Positions 10,796 through 21,635 of a stretch of 64,000 nucleotides of DNA are shown piece by piece (positions within the stretch are counted from its first letter, which is position 1; every line of letters starts with the position of its first letter). Where the stretch lies: NCBI RefSeq assembly GCF_039523035.1, contig NZ_BAAAEN010000002.1, forward strand, positions 310,001-374,000. Reading direction: 5' to 3'. The translations under genes were made by a program, and so were the position numbers. Source of the DNA: Pigmentiphaga daeguensis. GTDB taxonomy: Bacteria > Pseudomonadota > Gammaproteobacteria > Burkholderiales > Burkholderiaceae_B. Below the pieces are notes generated by a model, which made no database searches, was not told the origin of the DNA, and worked only from the letters and a program-made list of their open reading frames with translations.

Positions 10796-10810
10796 TGCAT
10801 CCTGCGGGTA
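10796..10810 (+). promoter_or_regulatory. Candidate BoxR operator TGCA-N6-GGGTA
   Basis: TGCA (10796-10799), six bases, then GGGTA (10806-10810), located 39 nt upstream of the boxR start. I recall that BoxR/BzdR-type regulators recognise TGCA-containing repeats of this spacing (TGCA-N6-GGNTA). A degenerate second copy with GCGGGT follows at about 10823-10840. Suggests autoregulation of boxR. Confidence 0.45.
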
Positions 10811-10848
10811 AATCCCAGGGGTGCGCATCATCTTGCGGGTGAGGTCCG

Positions 10849-11778
10849 ATGAAAGAAGAGGCAGTTTCCGAAGCGGGGCAGGCCGCGGCCAACGACGCGC
10901 CGGCCAAGGAGCCTTTTCTGGTGACGCTGGGAGAACGAATACGGACGCTGCGGGCCAGGCGAGGCCTGACCCGCAAGGCCACGGCCTCGGCAGCCGGGAT
11001 TTCCGAGAGGCATCTCGCCAACCTGGAGCTGGGCACGGGCAACGCCTCCATCCTGATCCTGCTGCAGGTTTCCCAGGCCTTGCAGTGCTCGCTGGCCGAA
11101 ATCCTGGGCGATGTCACCACCACCAGTCCGGAATGGCTGTTGATCCGCGAGTTGCTGGAAGGCCGCTCCGAGGCGGACCTGCATCGCGCCCGCAATACCT
11201 TGACGGAAATGTTCGGCTCGCGCGGGGACAATCATTCCCGCCTGTCCCGCATCGCCCTGGTCGGCCTGCGGGGGGCGGGCAAGTCCACGCTGGGGCGGAT
11301 GCTGGCCGAGGACCTGGGCTACACCTTCATCGAGCTGAGCCGGGAAATCGAGAAAGTGGCCGGCTGCAGCATCGTCGAGATCCATTCGCTGTACGGCGCC
11401 AACGCCTATCGCCGCTACGAGCGGCGGGCGCTGGAGGAGACCGTGCAGATCCATCCCGAGGTCGTGATCGCCACGCCGGGCGGCCTGGTGTCGGACGTCT
11501 CGACCTTCAATCTGCTGCTGTCGCACTGCTATACGGTCTGGCTGCAGGCCGACCCCGAGGACCACATGCGCCGGGTCGTGGCGCAGGGCGATTTCCGCCC
11601 GATGTCGGGCAGCCGCGAGGCCATGGACGACCTCAAGCGCATCCTGGCGGGGCGGGCGGCGTTCTATGCCAAGGCCGACGCCCGCTACAACACCAGCGGC
11701 CATTCGCTTGAAGAGGCTTTTGCCGGCCTGCGTTCGCTGGTGCGCAATGCGGCGGGCATGGTGGACTGGAGTATGTAG
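10849..11778 (+). CDS. boxR: Benzoyl-CoA-responsive transcriptional regulator BoxR
   Basis: A 309-residue two-domain regulator. Residues about 25-85 form an HTH_3/XRE domain (LGERIRTLRARRGLTRK, ISERHLANLE). Residues about 133-300 resemble shikimate kinase, with a P-loop GLRGAGKST at 139-147. In characterised BoxR/BzdR proteins the kinase-like domain senses benzoyl-CoA and relieves repression of the box genes. GAGGT precedes the ATG by 5 nt. The gene is divergent from the boxD operon and is followed 322 nt later by boxC, placing it between the two sets of targets. A post-stop repeat begins 5 nt after its stop. Confidence 0.95.
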   Translation: MKEEAVSEAGQAAANDAPAKEPFLVTLGERIRTLRARRGLTRKATASAAGISERHLANLELGTGNASILILLQVSQALQCSLAEILGDVTTTSPEWLLIRELLEGRSEADLHRARNTLTEMFGSRGDNHSRLSRIALVGLRGAGKSTLGRMLAEDLGYTFIELSREIEKVAGCSIVEIHSLYGANAYRRYERRALEETVQIHPEVVIATPGGLVSDVSTFNLLLSHCYTVWLQADPEDHMRRVVAQGDFRPMSGSREAMDDLKRILAGRAAFYAKADARYNTSGHSLEEAFAGLRSLVRNAAGMVDWSM

Positions 11779-11783
11779 TAGAG

Positions 11784-11949
11784 CCCCCCCCTACGCGCTG
11801 ACGCGCGCCCGGCATGGTGAGCCCCCAGCCGCTACGCGGCAGCCCCCCGAGGGGGGGGGGGCGGGGCCCGCCTTGGGTCGGCCCGGCGCCGGGCCCCGTA
11901 GGGGCGAAACCGGTGGCCCGGCGGAGCCGGATCCGCGGTTTCCTGGGTC
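11784..11949 (+). repeat. Post-stop GC-rich repeat, copy 3 (long form)
   Basis: About 166 bp starting 5 nt after the boxR stop. It opens with the C-run and TACGCGCTGACGCGCG and ends GGCGGAGCCGGATCCGCGG...CCTGGGTC like the standard element. The middle carries an extra segment (GGCATGGTGAGC, GCTACGCGGC and long G- and C-runs) shared with the copy after boxA. It fills much of the boxR-boxC gap. Confidence 0.75.
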
Positions 11950-12019
11950 TGGGGCGGTTGTCTGGGTTTGGGAGGTTCGGTTTTCTGAATCGTCAGGGTT
12001 GATCCTAGTTGGCGGAGGC

Positions 12020-12048
12020 TTGACGCGCTTAGGTTCATGAACTATCTT
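12020..12048 (+). promoter_or_regulatory. Candidate sigma-70 promoter of boxCBA
   Basis: TTGACG (12020-12025), a 17-nt spacer and TATCTT (12043-12048), 52 nt before the boxC ATG. This is the best sigma-70 match seen upstream of any operon here. Transcription would start near 12055, just before the TGCA direct repeat. Confidence 0.65.
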
Positions 12049-12067
12049 TCATTCAACAGCTGGTTGA

Positions 12068-12081
12068 TGCACTAAGATGCA
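12068..12081 (+). promoter_or_regulatory. Candidate BoxR operator TGCA-N6-TGCA
   Basis: Two TGCA tetramers (12068-12071 and 12078-12081) spaced by exactly six bases, lying just downstream of the expected transcription start of boxCBA. That position suits a repressor. The spacing equals that of the TGCA-N6-GGGTA motif upstream of boxR. Confidence 0.5.
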
Positions 12082-12100
12082 TAAACGTCGAGGAGATATC

Positions 12101-13780
12101 ATGAGCAACGTCGTTCAGGCCGATCAGGCTGCCGGGAAGGTGGACTACCGCACGGATCCGTCCCGGTACCGGCATTGGAAGCTGAGTTTCGAGGGGCCGG
12201 TGGCGACGCTGGGCCTGGATATCGCCGAGGATGGCGGGTTGCGGCCGGGGTATCGGCTCAAGCTCAATTCCTACGACCTGGGCGTGGACATCGAGCTGCA
12301 CGACGCCCTGAACCGTATCCGTTTCGAGCATCCCGAAGTGCGCACGGTGGTGGTTACCAGCATGAAGGACCGGATTTTCTGTTCGGGCGCCAACATCTTC
12401 ATGCTGGGCCTGTCGAGCCACGCCTGGAAGGTGAATTTCTGCAAGTTCACCAACGAGACCCGCAACGGCATCGAGGACTCCAGCCGCCATTCCGGGTTGA
12501 AGTTCCTGGCCGCCATCAACGGCGCCTGCGCCGGCGGCGGTTATGAACTGGCGCTGGCTTGCGACGACCTGGTGCTGATCGACGACAAGTCCTCGTCGGT
12601 GTCGCTGCCCGAGGTGCCGCTGCTGGGCGTGCTGCCCGGTACGGGCGGCCTGACCCGCGTCACCGACAAGCGCCACGTGCGCCATGACCTGGCGGACATT
12701 TTCTGCACGACCAGCGAAGGCGTGCGGGGCCAGCGCGCGGTGGAATGGCGGCTGGTCGATTGCGCGCCCAAGCCTTCGCAGTTCGCCCAGGTGGTACAGG
12801 AGCGCGCGCAACGGCTGGCCGAGTCCAGCGATCGCCCTGCGGGCGCCCGCGGCGTGCCCCTGGCCCGCATCGAGCGCACCGAGGAGGCCGATGCGCTGGG
12901 CTATCGCTACGTGGACGTGCGCATCGACCGCGCCAACCGCAGCGCCGTGTTCACCGTGAAGGCGCCGGATGCCGCGCAGCCCGAGGACGTGGACGGCATC
13001 GTGGCGGCCGGCGCGGATTGGTGGCCGATGGCGATGGCGCGCGAACTGGATGACGCCATCCTGCACATGCGCACCAACGAACTGGACATCGGCACCTGGC
13101 TGCTCAAGACCCAGGGCGATGCCGACCGGGTGCTGGCCTGCGACGCCACGCTCCAGCGGCATGCCGGGAACTGGTTCGTGCGCGAGGTCACGGGCCTGCT
13201 GCGGCGTACGCTGGCTCGGCTGGACGTTTCGTCCCGCTCGCTGTTCGCGCTGATCGAACCCGGTTCATGCTTTGCCGGCACGCTGGCCGAACTGGCCTTC
13301 GCCGCCGACCGCGCCTACATGCTGGCGCTGCCCGACGAACCCGGCCGCGCGCCGCGGCTGACGCTGTCGGAACTGAATTTCGGCACCTACCCGATGGTCA
13401 ACGGCCAGTCGCGCCTGGCCCGCCGGTTCTACGAAGAGGCCGAGCCGCTCGCCGCCGCGCGCGCCCGGGCCGGCCAGGCGCTGGACGCGGACGCGGCCTA
13501 CGCGCTGGGCCTGGTGACGGCGGCGCCGGACGACATCGACTGGGCCGACGAGATCCGCATCGCCATCGAGGAGCGCGCCGCCATGTCGCCGGATGCCCTG
13601 ACCGGGCTGGAGGCCAACCTGCGCTTCGCCAGCCAGGAAACCATGGAAACCCGGATTTTCGGCCGTTTGAGCGCGTGGCAGAACTGGATCTTCAACCGTC
13701 CGAACGCGGTGGGGGAAAAGGGCGCCCTGAAGGTGTACGGCAAGGGCGAGAAAGCGGCCTTCGATCTGAATCGAGTGTAA
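12101..13780 (+). CDS. boxC: Benzoyl-CoA-dihydrodiol lyase (2,3-epoxybenzoyl-CoA dihydrolase)
   Basis: Hydrolytically opens the ring of 2,3-epoxybenzoyl-CoA, releasing formate and 3,4-dehydroadipyl-CoA semialdehyde. It has 559 residues, the BoxC length, made of two crotonase-like halves. The first half shows FCSGANIFMLGLSSHAWKV and GACAGGGYELALACDDLVL, with the LPEVPLLGVLPGTGGL loop. ATG 12101 is chosen because GAGGAGATATC precedes it; an ATG eight codons upstream lacks a site. It is first in the boxC-boxB-boxA operon, with boxB 33 nt downstream. Confidence 0.96.
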   Translation: MSNVVQADQAAGKVDYRTDPSRYRHWKLSFEGPVATLGLDIAEDGGLRPGYRLKLNSYDLGVDIELHDALNRIRFEHPEVRTVVVTSMKDRIFCSGANIFMLGLSSHAWKVNFCKFTNETRNGIEDSSRHSGLKFLAAINGACAGGGYELALACDDLVLIDDKSSSVSLPEVPLLGVLPGTGGLTRVTDKRHVRHDLADIFCTTSEGVRGQRAVEWRLVDCAPKPSQFAQVVQERAQRLAESSDRPAGARGVPLARIERTEEADALGYRYVDVRIDRANRSAVFTVKAPDAAQPEDVDGIVAAGADWWPMAMARELDDAILHMRTNELDIGTWLLKTQGDADRVLACDATLQRHAGNWFVREVTGLLRRTLARLDVSSRSLFALIEPGSCFAGTLAELAFAADRAYMLALPDEPGRAPRLTLSELNFGTYPMVNGQSRLARRFYEEAEPLAAARARAGQALDADAAYALGLVTAAPDDIDWADEIRIAIEERAAMSPDALTGLEANLRFASQETMETRIFGRLSAWQNWIFNRPNAVGEKGALKVYGKGEKAAFDLNRV

Positions 13781-13813
13781 CCATCCCGCAGTCCGGACCA
13801 ACGGAGTCGAGAC

Positions 13814-15241
<1,428 letters not shown>

Positions 15242-15254
15242 GCAAGCCCCCATC

Positions 15255-16526
15255 ATGGATACGCCAGTCCAGACGGTCGTCATCAAGCAGCACCTGATCG
15301 ACCCGGAAATCTGCATACGCTGCAACACGTGCGAAGCGACGTGTCCCGTCGGGGCCATCACGCACGACGACAACAACTACGTCGTGCGGGCCGACGTATG
15401 CAACAGTTGCATGGCCTGTGTGCCGCCGTGCCCCACGGGGGCGATCGACAACTGGCGTTCCGTTCCGAAATCCGCCGCCTACAGCATCGAGGACCAGTTC
15501 ACGTGGGACGAGCTGCCCGGCGAACTTACCCCCGATCAACTGGCGGCGGCGGGCGCGGAAGCGATCGAGGAAGAGGCCGTCCAGGAAGCGGCGCCGCTTC
15601 CCGTTGCGCCTGGCGCCGACGAGGCGTTCAATTCGGGCGCCTATGGCGCCACCACGCCTCCGTGGTCGGCCGCCCATGCCTATACGAACCTTTATGGCCC
15701 GCGCAATCCGATCACGGCCACCGTGGTCGGCAACGTGCGCGTCAACGAGCCCGGCACGCAGAACGAGACCCATCACATCGTGCTGGATTTCGGCTCGCTG
15801 CCGTTTCCGGTGCTGGAAGGGCAGTCCATCGGCATCGTGCCGCCGGGGACCGACGGCCAGGGCAAGGCGCACCACGCGCGCCAGTACTCCATCGCCAGTC
15901 CCCGCAACGGCGAGCGGCCCGGCTACAACAACATTTCCCTGACGGTCAAGCGCGTGACGGCCGATCATCAAGGCAATCCGGTGCAGGGCCTCTGTTCGAA
16001 TTACGTGTGCGACCTGAAGGTGGGGGACAAGGTCCAGGTCATCGGCCCCTTCGGCGCGTCGTTCCTGATGCCCAACCATCCGCGTTCGCACATCGTGATG
16101 ATCTGTACCGGGACCGGCAGCGCGCCCATGCGGGCCATGACCGAGTGGCGCCGCCGCCTGCGCGGAAAGGGGCGGTTCGAGAGCGGCAAGCTGATGCTGT
16201 TCTTCGGCGCCCGCACCAAGGAAGAACTGCCTTATTTCGGTCCCCTGATGAGCCTGCCCAAGGATTTCATCGACATCAACCTGGCGTTCTCGCGCGCGCC
16301 GGGCGCGCCCAAGCGCTATGTCCAGGATCTGATGCGCGAGCGCGCCGCCGACCTGGCGGGGCTGCTGCAGGATGCCAATACGCATTTCTATGTCTGTGGA
16401 CTCAAGAGCATGGAAGAGGGCGTCGTCCTCGCATTGCGCGACGTGGCCTTGCAGGCCGGGCTGAACTGGGAGGCCATCTCGGGTTCGCTCAAGCGCGAAG
16501 GCCGCCTGCATCTCGAAACCTACTAA
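15255..16526 (+). CDS. boxA: Benzoyl-CoA 2,3-epoxidase, reductase component
   Basis: Transfers electrons from NADPH to BoxB. It has 423 residues. The N-terminal ferredoxin domain has two complete 4Fe-4S motifs (Cys 20, 23, 26, 30 and Cys 49, 52, 55, 59). A linker rich in Glu/Ala follows, then an FNR-type domain with the FAD-binding RQYSIASP, the nucleotide-binding ICTGTGSAPMRAM and the C-terminal FYVCGLKSMEEGV. It is third gene of the operon. A post-stop repeat follows by 8 nt, and the crotonase gene begins 100 nt downstream. Confidence 0.96.
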   Translation: MDTPVQTVVIKQHLIDPEICIRCNTCEATCPVGAITHDDNNYVVRADVCNSCMACVPPCPTGAIDNWRSVPKSAAYSIEDQFTWDELPGELTPDQLAAAGAEAIEEEAVQEAAPLPVAPGADEAFNSGAYGATTPPWSAAHAYTNLYGPRNPITATVVGNVRVNEPGTQNETHHIVLDFGSLPFPVLEGQSIGIVPPGTDGQGKAHHARQYSIASPRNGERPGYNNISLTVKRVTADHQGNPVQGLCSNYVCDLKVGDKVQVIGPFGASFLMPNHPRSHIVMICTGTGSAPMRAMTEWRRRLRGKGRFESGKLMLFFGARTKEELPYFGPLMSLPKDFIDINLAFSRAPGAPKRYVQDLMRERAADLAGLLQDANTHFYVCGLKSMEEGVVLALRDVALQAGLNWEAISGSLKREGRLHLETY

Positions 16527-16534
16527 AGGGAAGC

Positions 16535-16600
16535 CCACCCCCCGCGCGCTTCGCGCGCCCGGTATGGCGAGCTCCCAGCCGCGACGCGGTACCCTGGATC
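16535..16600 (+). repeat. Post-stop GC-rich repeat, copy 4 (short form)
   Basis: Starts 8 nt after the boxA stop: a C-run, CGCGCGCTTCGCGCGC, then GGTATGGCGAGC and the GCGACGCGG segment shared with the middle of copy 3. It lacks the CCGGC-GCCGG end. Confidence 0.6.
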
Positions 16601-16626
16601 AAGAGACGATCAAGGGGTAAGACACC

Positions 16627-17424
16627 ATGGAATCCGACATGGAAACATTGCAGATAGCCAGGAACGAATCGGGCGTGGTCGACGTGCGCATGGCGCGGCC
16701 CGAAGTCTTCAACGCCTTCGACGAACGGATGATCGAAGAACTGGCGCAGGCCTTCGCCGAACTGGGCAGCGATCCGTCCACGCGCGCGATCGTGCTTTCC
16801 GGGGAAGGCAAGGCGTTCAGCGCGGGCGCGGACCTGCAGTGGATGCAGCGCGCCAGCCAGGCCAGCGAGGAATGGAACCTGGAGGACGCGCGGCGCTTCG
16901 CCGCCATGCTCGATGCCATCGCGTCCTGTCCCAAGCCGACGATCGCCCGCGTCCATGGCGTGGCGCTGGGCGGCGGCGTGGGGCTGGCCTGCGCGTGCGA
17001 CATGGCGGTGGCCAGCAGCGATGCCCGTTTTGCCGCCAGCGAGGCCCGCTTCGGCATCCTGCCCGCCGTCATCAGCCCCTATCTCGTCAATGCGGTGGGC
17101 AAGCGCCATGCCTTGCGCCTGGCGCTGACCGCCGCGCGCATCGACGCGCAGACGGCGCTGCACATGGGTATGGTGCAGCAGGTGGTCGACGCCGCCGGCC
17201 TGGATGCCGCGGTGCAGGCGATCGTGGCCGAACTGCTGGCCAATGGTCCGCATGCGCTGGCCGAGATCAAGGCCTTGTTCGGACGGCTGGAGGTCGGTCC
17301 CGTCACCCCCGAGGTGCGCGAGCTGACGGCTCGCACGATCAGCCGGGTGCGGGGCACGGACGAGGCGCGCGAGGGATTCGCCGCCTTCCTGGCCAAACGG
17401 CCCGCGGCCTGGATCCGGCAATAG
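16627..17424 (+). CDS. Enoyl-CoA hydratase/isomerase family protein
   Basis: A crotonase-fold enzyme of 265 residues. The oxyanion-hole motif is GEGKAFSAGADLQWM, the second is HGVALGGGVGLACACDMAVAS and the catalytic-Glu region is SEARFGILPAVISPYL. It most resembles the methylglutaconyl-CoA hydratase (LiuC)-like branch. Lying directly behind boxA, it may hydrate or isomerise 3,4-dehydroadipyl-CoA on the way to 3-oxoadipyl-CoA; this is inference. AGGGG lies 8 nt before ATG 16627; a second ATG at 16639 is possible. A strong hairpin follows the gene. Confidence 0.88.
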   Translation: MESDMETLQIARNESGVVDVRMARPEVFNAFDERMIEELAQAFAELGSDPSTRAIVLSGEGKAFSAGADLQWMQRASQASEEWNLEDARRFAAMLDAIASCPKPTIARVHGVALGGGVGLACACDMAVASSDARFAASEARFGILPAVISPYLVNAVGKRHALRLALTAARIDAQTALHMGMVQQVVDAAGLDAAVQAIVAELLANGPHALAEIKALFGRLEVGPVTPEVRELTARTISRVRGTDEAREGFAAFLAKRPAAWIRQ

Positions 17425-17450
17425 TCAGGCAGGGCCGCCAGCTTCCGCGC

Positions 17451-17473
17451 ACGGCGGTCCGCCGGACCGCCGT
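17451..17473 (+). terminator. Strong hairpin between the two crotonase genes
   Basis: A perfect 10-bp stem ACGGCGGTCC-GCC-GGACCGCCGT, followed by only TCTTG. The stem is strong but the T-tract is poor, so it may attenuate rather than stop transcription into the next gene. Confidence 0.45.
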
Positions 17474-17515
17474 TCTTGCATGTCCACGATCCCACCGTCT
17501 CCAAGGAGAGCCGCG

Positions 17516-18340
17516 ATGCCTCGTTCCCTAGCCGTAGAAACCCAGGATTTCCGCATCGACCTCGCCGACGACGGCGTGGCCGAACTCGTGCTGGGGCCGG
17601 CGGGCGGCATGCCGGCGCTGGGCGCCGACGGCCACGCCGAACTCGCCGCCGTCTGGCCGCGCCTGGCGCGCGAACCGGGCGTGCGCTGTGTCCTGGTACG
17701 CAGCGAGGGCAAGGGGTTCTGCGCCGGCGGACACATGGAACTGGTGCAGGGCATGCTGGAACACGAGAGCGACCGGCTGCGCGTCATGCGCGAGGCGCGC
17801 GACATCGTCCAGGGCATGATCGACTGCGACCTGCCCGTGGTGTCCGCCATCAACGGCGCGGCGGTGGGGGCCGGCGCGGTGCTGGCCCTGCTGGCCGACG
17901 TGTCCGTCGCAGCCAGAAGAGCCAAGCTGATCGACGGCCACACCAAGCTGGGCGTGGCGGCGGGCGATCACGCGGCCATCATCTGGCCGCTGCTTTGCGG
18001 CATGGCCAAGGCCAAGTACCATCTGCTGACCTGCGCGCCCCTGGACGGCGAAGCGGCCGAACGCATCGGGCTGGTCAGCCTGTGCGTGGACGATGCCGAG
18101 CTGCTGTCCACGGCGCGGGGCATCGCCGCGCAACTCGCCGCTGGCAGCCCTACCGCGCTGGCCTGGACCAAGCGCAGCCTGAATCACTGGCTGCGCGCCG
18201 CCTGGCCGGCCTTCGAGCATTCCCTGGCGATGGAGATCATGGGATTCGCGGGGGCCGACGCGCGCGAGGGGCTCGCGGCATTGAGCGAAAAGCGGCCGCC
18301 GCGTTTCGGCGCGTCCACGACCAGGAGAACGACCCAATGA
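17516..18340 (+). CDS. Enoyl-CoA hydratase/isomerase family protein
   Basis: A second crotonase-fold enzyme, 274 residues from ATG 17516, chosen because AAGGAGA precedes it by 6 nt; an ATG 12 codons upstream lacks one. Motifs are GKGFCAGGHMELV and NGAAVGAGAVLALLADVSVAA. At the usual catalytic region it reads THTKLG-type GHTKLGVAAGDHAAIIWPLL, so an Asp/His stands where classical hydratases have Glu; this variant is common in a subfamily of unclear substrate. It overlaps the MaoC gene by 4 nt. A role in beta-oxidation of the dehydroadipyl-CoA branch is inferred. Confidence 0.85.
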   Translation: MPRSLAVETQDFRIDLADDGVAELVLGPAGGMPALGADGHAELAAVWPRLAREPGVRCVLVRSEGKGFCAGGHMELVQGMLEHESDRLRVMREARDIVQGMIDCDLPVVSAINGAAVGAGAVLALLADVSVAARRAKLIDGHTKLGVAAGDHAAIIWPLLCGMAKAKYHLLTCAPLDGEAAERIGLVSLCVDDAELLSTARGIAAQLAAGSPTALAWTKRSLNHWLRAAWPAFEHSLAMEIMGFAGADAREGLAALSEKRPPRFGASTTRRTTQ

Positions 18341-18789
18341 AGTTTGCCGATTTCCAGCCCGGCATGATCATCGAAGCCGGCCCCCGGCGGATCGAGGAAA
18401 CGGAGATGCTGGCGTTCGCGCGCAGCTACGATCCGCAGTGGTTCCATGTGGACGGCAAGGCGGCGGGCAAGGGCCGGTTCGGGGCGCTGATCGCCAGCGG
18501 ATGGCAGACCTGCGGCATCGCGATGGAGCTGGCGGTCAGGGCCGTGCTGCACGACTCCGAGTCGTTCGCGTCGCCGGGCGTGGAGGAGGTCCGCTGGCCC
18601 CATCCGGTCATGTCGGGAGACGAATTGCGACTGCGCGCCGAGGTGCTGGAAGTGCGGACTTCGCGCAGCCGGCCCGAACTGGGCGTGCTGCGGTGGCGCT
18701 GGCATCTGTTGAACCAGGACGGCAAGGAGGTCCTGGAGTTGACGGCCACGAGCCTGTTCGACCTGAAGCCCGAGGCGCCGCGAGGCTGA
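18337..18789 (+). CDS. MaoC-like hydratase (hot-dog fold)
   Basis: A 150-residue protein of the MaoC/(R)-hydratase family. The core PQWFHVDGKAAGKGRFGALIASGWQT matches the hot-dog hydratase loop, with the Asp replaced by the QWFHVD arrangement seen in MaoC-like proteins. ATG 18337 overlaps the preceding stop by 4 nt (ATGA). The neighbouring crotonases suggest it hydrates an enoyl-CoA in the same degradation route, but a different fatty-acid-like substrate cannot be excluded. Last gene of the benzoate cluster; it converges on the feo genes. Confidence 0.87.
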   Translation: MKFADFQPGMIIEAGPRRIEETEMLAFARSYDPQWFHVDGKAAGKGRFGALIASGWQTCGIAMELAVRAVLHDSESFASPGVEEVRWPHPVMSGDELRLRAEVLEVRTSRSRPELGVLRWRWHLLNQDGKEVLELTATSLFDLKPEAPRG

Positions 18790-18809
18790 CGCCCGGCTTC
18801 GTCGCGGCC

Positions 18810-19088
18810 TTATTTCCTGGCGTGGACCTGGATGGTCTTGGTTTCGCCGGGGCCGCAGGTTCCGCATGTTCCGCAGCCGCTGCCGCAGCCCGCATCGGGC
18901 GTCGCGGCGCCCAGGCTCCTGCCCAGCTTCCGCACCCAGGCGGCCTGGCCCGGACGGTCCATGCGGCGCGCGAGCCAGGACTGCATGCGCATGCGAGTCT
19001 TGGGCGCGAACCGGCCGAAGGCCTTGATCACGCAGGCGGCGACGATCAGCGCCACCAGCGTCATTTCGAACAGGGAATAGGCGCTCAC
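18810..19088 (-). CDS. FeoB-associated Cys-rich membrane protein (DUF6587-like)
   Basis: A 92-residue protein with one N-terminal membrane helix (about residues 5-24, SLFEMTLVALIVAACVIKAF), a basic middle and a Cys/Gly tail CGSGCGTCGTCG. It is encoded 16 nt after feoB, where many beta-proteobacteria carry such a protein in place of FeoC. The tail could bind a metal or an Fe-S cluster. Function is not established. Confidence 0.8.
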   Translation of the reverse strand: MSAYSLFEMTLVALIVAACVIKAFGRFAPKTRMRMQSWLARRMDRPGQAAWVRKLGRSLGAATPDAGCGSGCGTCGTCGPGETKTIQVHARK

Positions 19089-19104
19089 GGAAGCCTCCCG
19101 GAAA

Positions 19105-20952
<1,848 letters not shown>

Positions 20953-20958
20953 CGGGAT

Positions 20959-21207
20959 TCAGGAGGCGAGCGGTTCGACCAGGACCCGCGCGGCTTCGGA
21001 GCGGCGCAGGGCGAAACGGGTGAAACCGATCTGGATCAGCAGGGGGTCGGCTCCGATCGGGCCGCGCGCCACGATGCGCACGCGCTCGCCCGCCACGAAG
21101 CCCAGGTCGCGCAGGCGCACGGCGATGGGGTCCGCCGGGGCGGCGTCTTCGACGGCGTTGACGGCGGCGTCATGGCCATAAGGTAGCTCGGAGAGGCGGA
21201 TAGCCAT
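20959..21207 (-). CDS. feoA: Ferrous iron transport protein FeoA
   Basis: A small SH3-like cytoplasmic partner of FeoB, 82 residues from ATG 21207 (MAIRLSELPYG). LRDLGFVAGERVRIVARGP and GADPLLIQIGFTRFALRRSEA are family-typical. An open frame extends 29 codons upstream, but that part overlaps the Fur-like box and is not FeoA-like, so the inner ATG is used. Confidence 0.92.
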   Translation of the reverse strand: MAIRLSELPYGHDAAVNAVEDAAPADPIAVRLRDLGFVAGERVRIVARGPIGADPLLIQIGFTRFALRRSEAARVLVEPLAS

Positions 21208-21224
21208 GTGCTCGGTTGGTAGAA

Positions 21225-21243
21225 GAAAATGAAAACGATTACT
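21225..21243 (-). promoter_or_regulatory. Fur-like box upstream of feoAB
   Basis: A 19-bp A/T-rich stretch beginning GAAAATGAAAACG matches the Fur consensus at 13 of 19 positions by my count and lies 18 nt upstream of the feoA start. It predicts iron repression of feoAB. Confidence 0.6.
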
Positions 21244-21398
21244 AATTATAAAAGTTTTGCACCGATCCGGGGCGAATAGCCGCCATATCGACAAGGGCAG
21301 GGGAAGCGGGCGGCCAGAGGTAAGGAATTGCTAGCCGCTCCACCGTGGCGGCCGGGCATCGGTTATCTTGATGCCGTCACATCACCGAAGGGGGAGAT

Positions 21399-21617
21399 AT
21401 GAAGGCATCCGTCATCATCGGCCTGCTGCTGATCGTGCTGGGCGTGGTCGCGCTGGGCTACAAGAGTTTTTCGTACACGTCGGAAGAAACGCTGCTCAAG
21501 GTGGGTCCGGTCGAGGCCACGGCCGATACTCGTAAGACGGTTCCCATTCCCACCTGGGCCGGCGTGGCCGCCATCGTGGTCGGCGCCGCGGTGATCGTGC
21601 TGGGACGCCGGCGCTAG
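21399..21617 (+). CDS. DUF3185 family small membrane protein
   Basis: 72 residues with two hydrophobic helices (about 4-22 and 52-68) and a short extracytoplasmic loop, ending GRRR. GGGGGAGAT precedes the ATG. The sequence matches the DUF3185 pattern (YKSFSYTSEETLLKVGPVEATADT). Function unknown; it stands alone and converges on the phosphoesterase gene. Confidence 0.8.
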   Translation: MKASVIIGLLLIVLGVVALGYKSFSYTSEETLLKVGPVEATADTRKTVPIPTWAGVAAIVVGAAVIVLGRRR

Positions 21618-21635
21618 CCGCCGCGCCCGGGCGGC

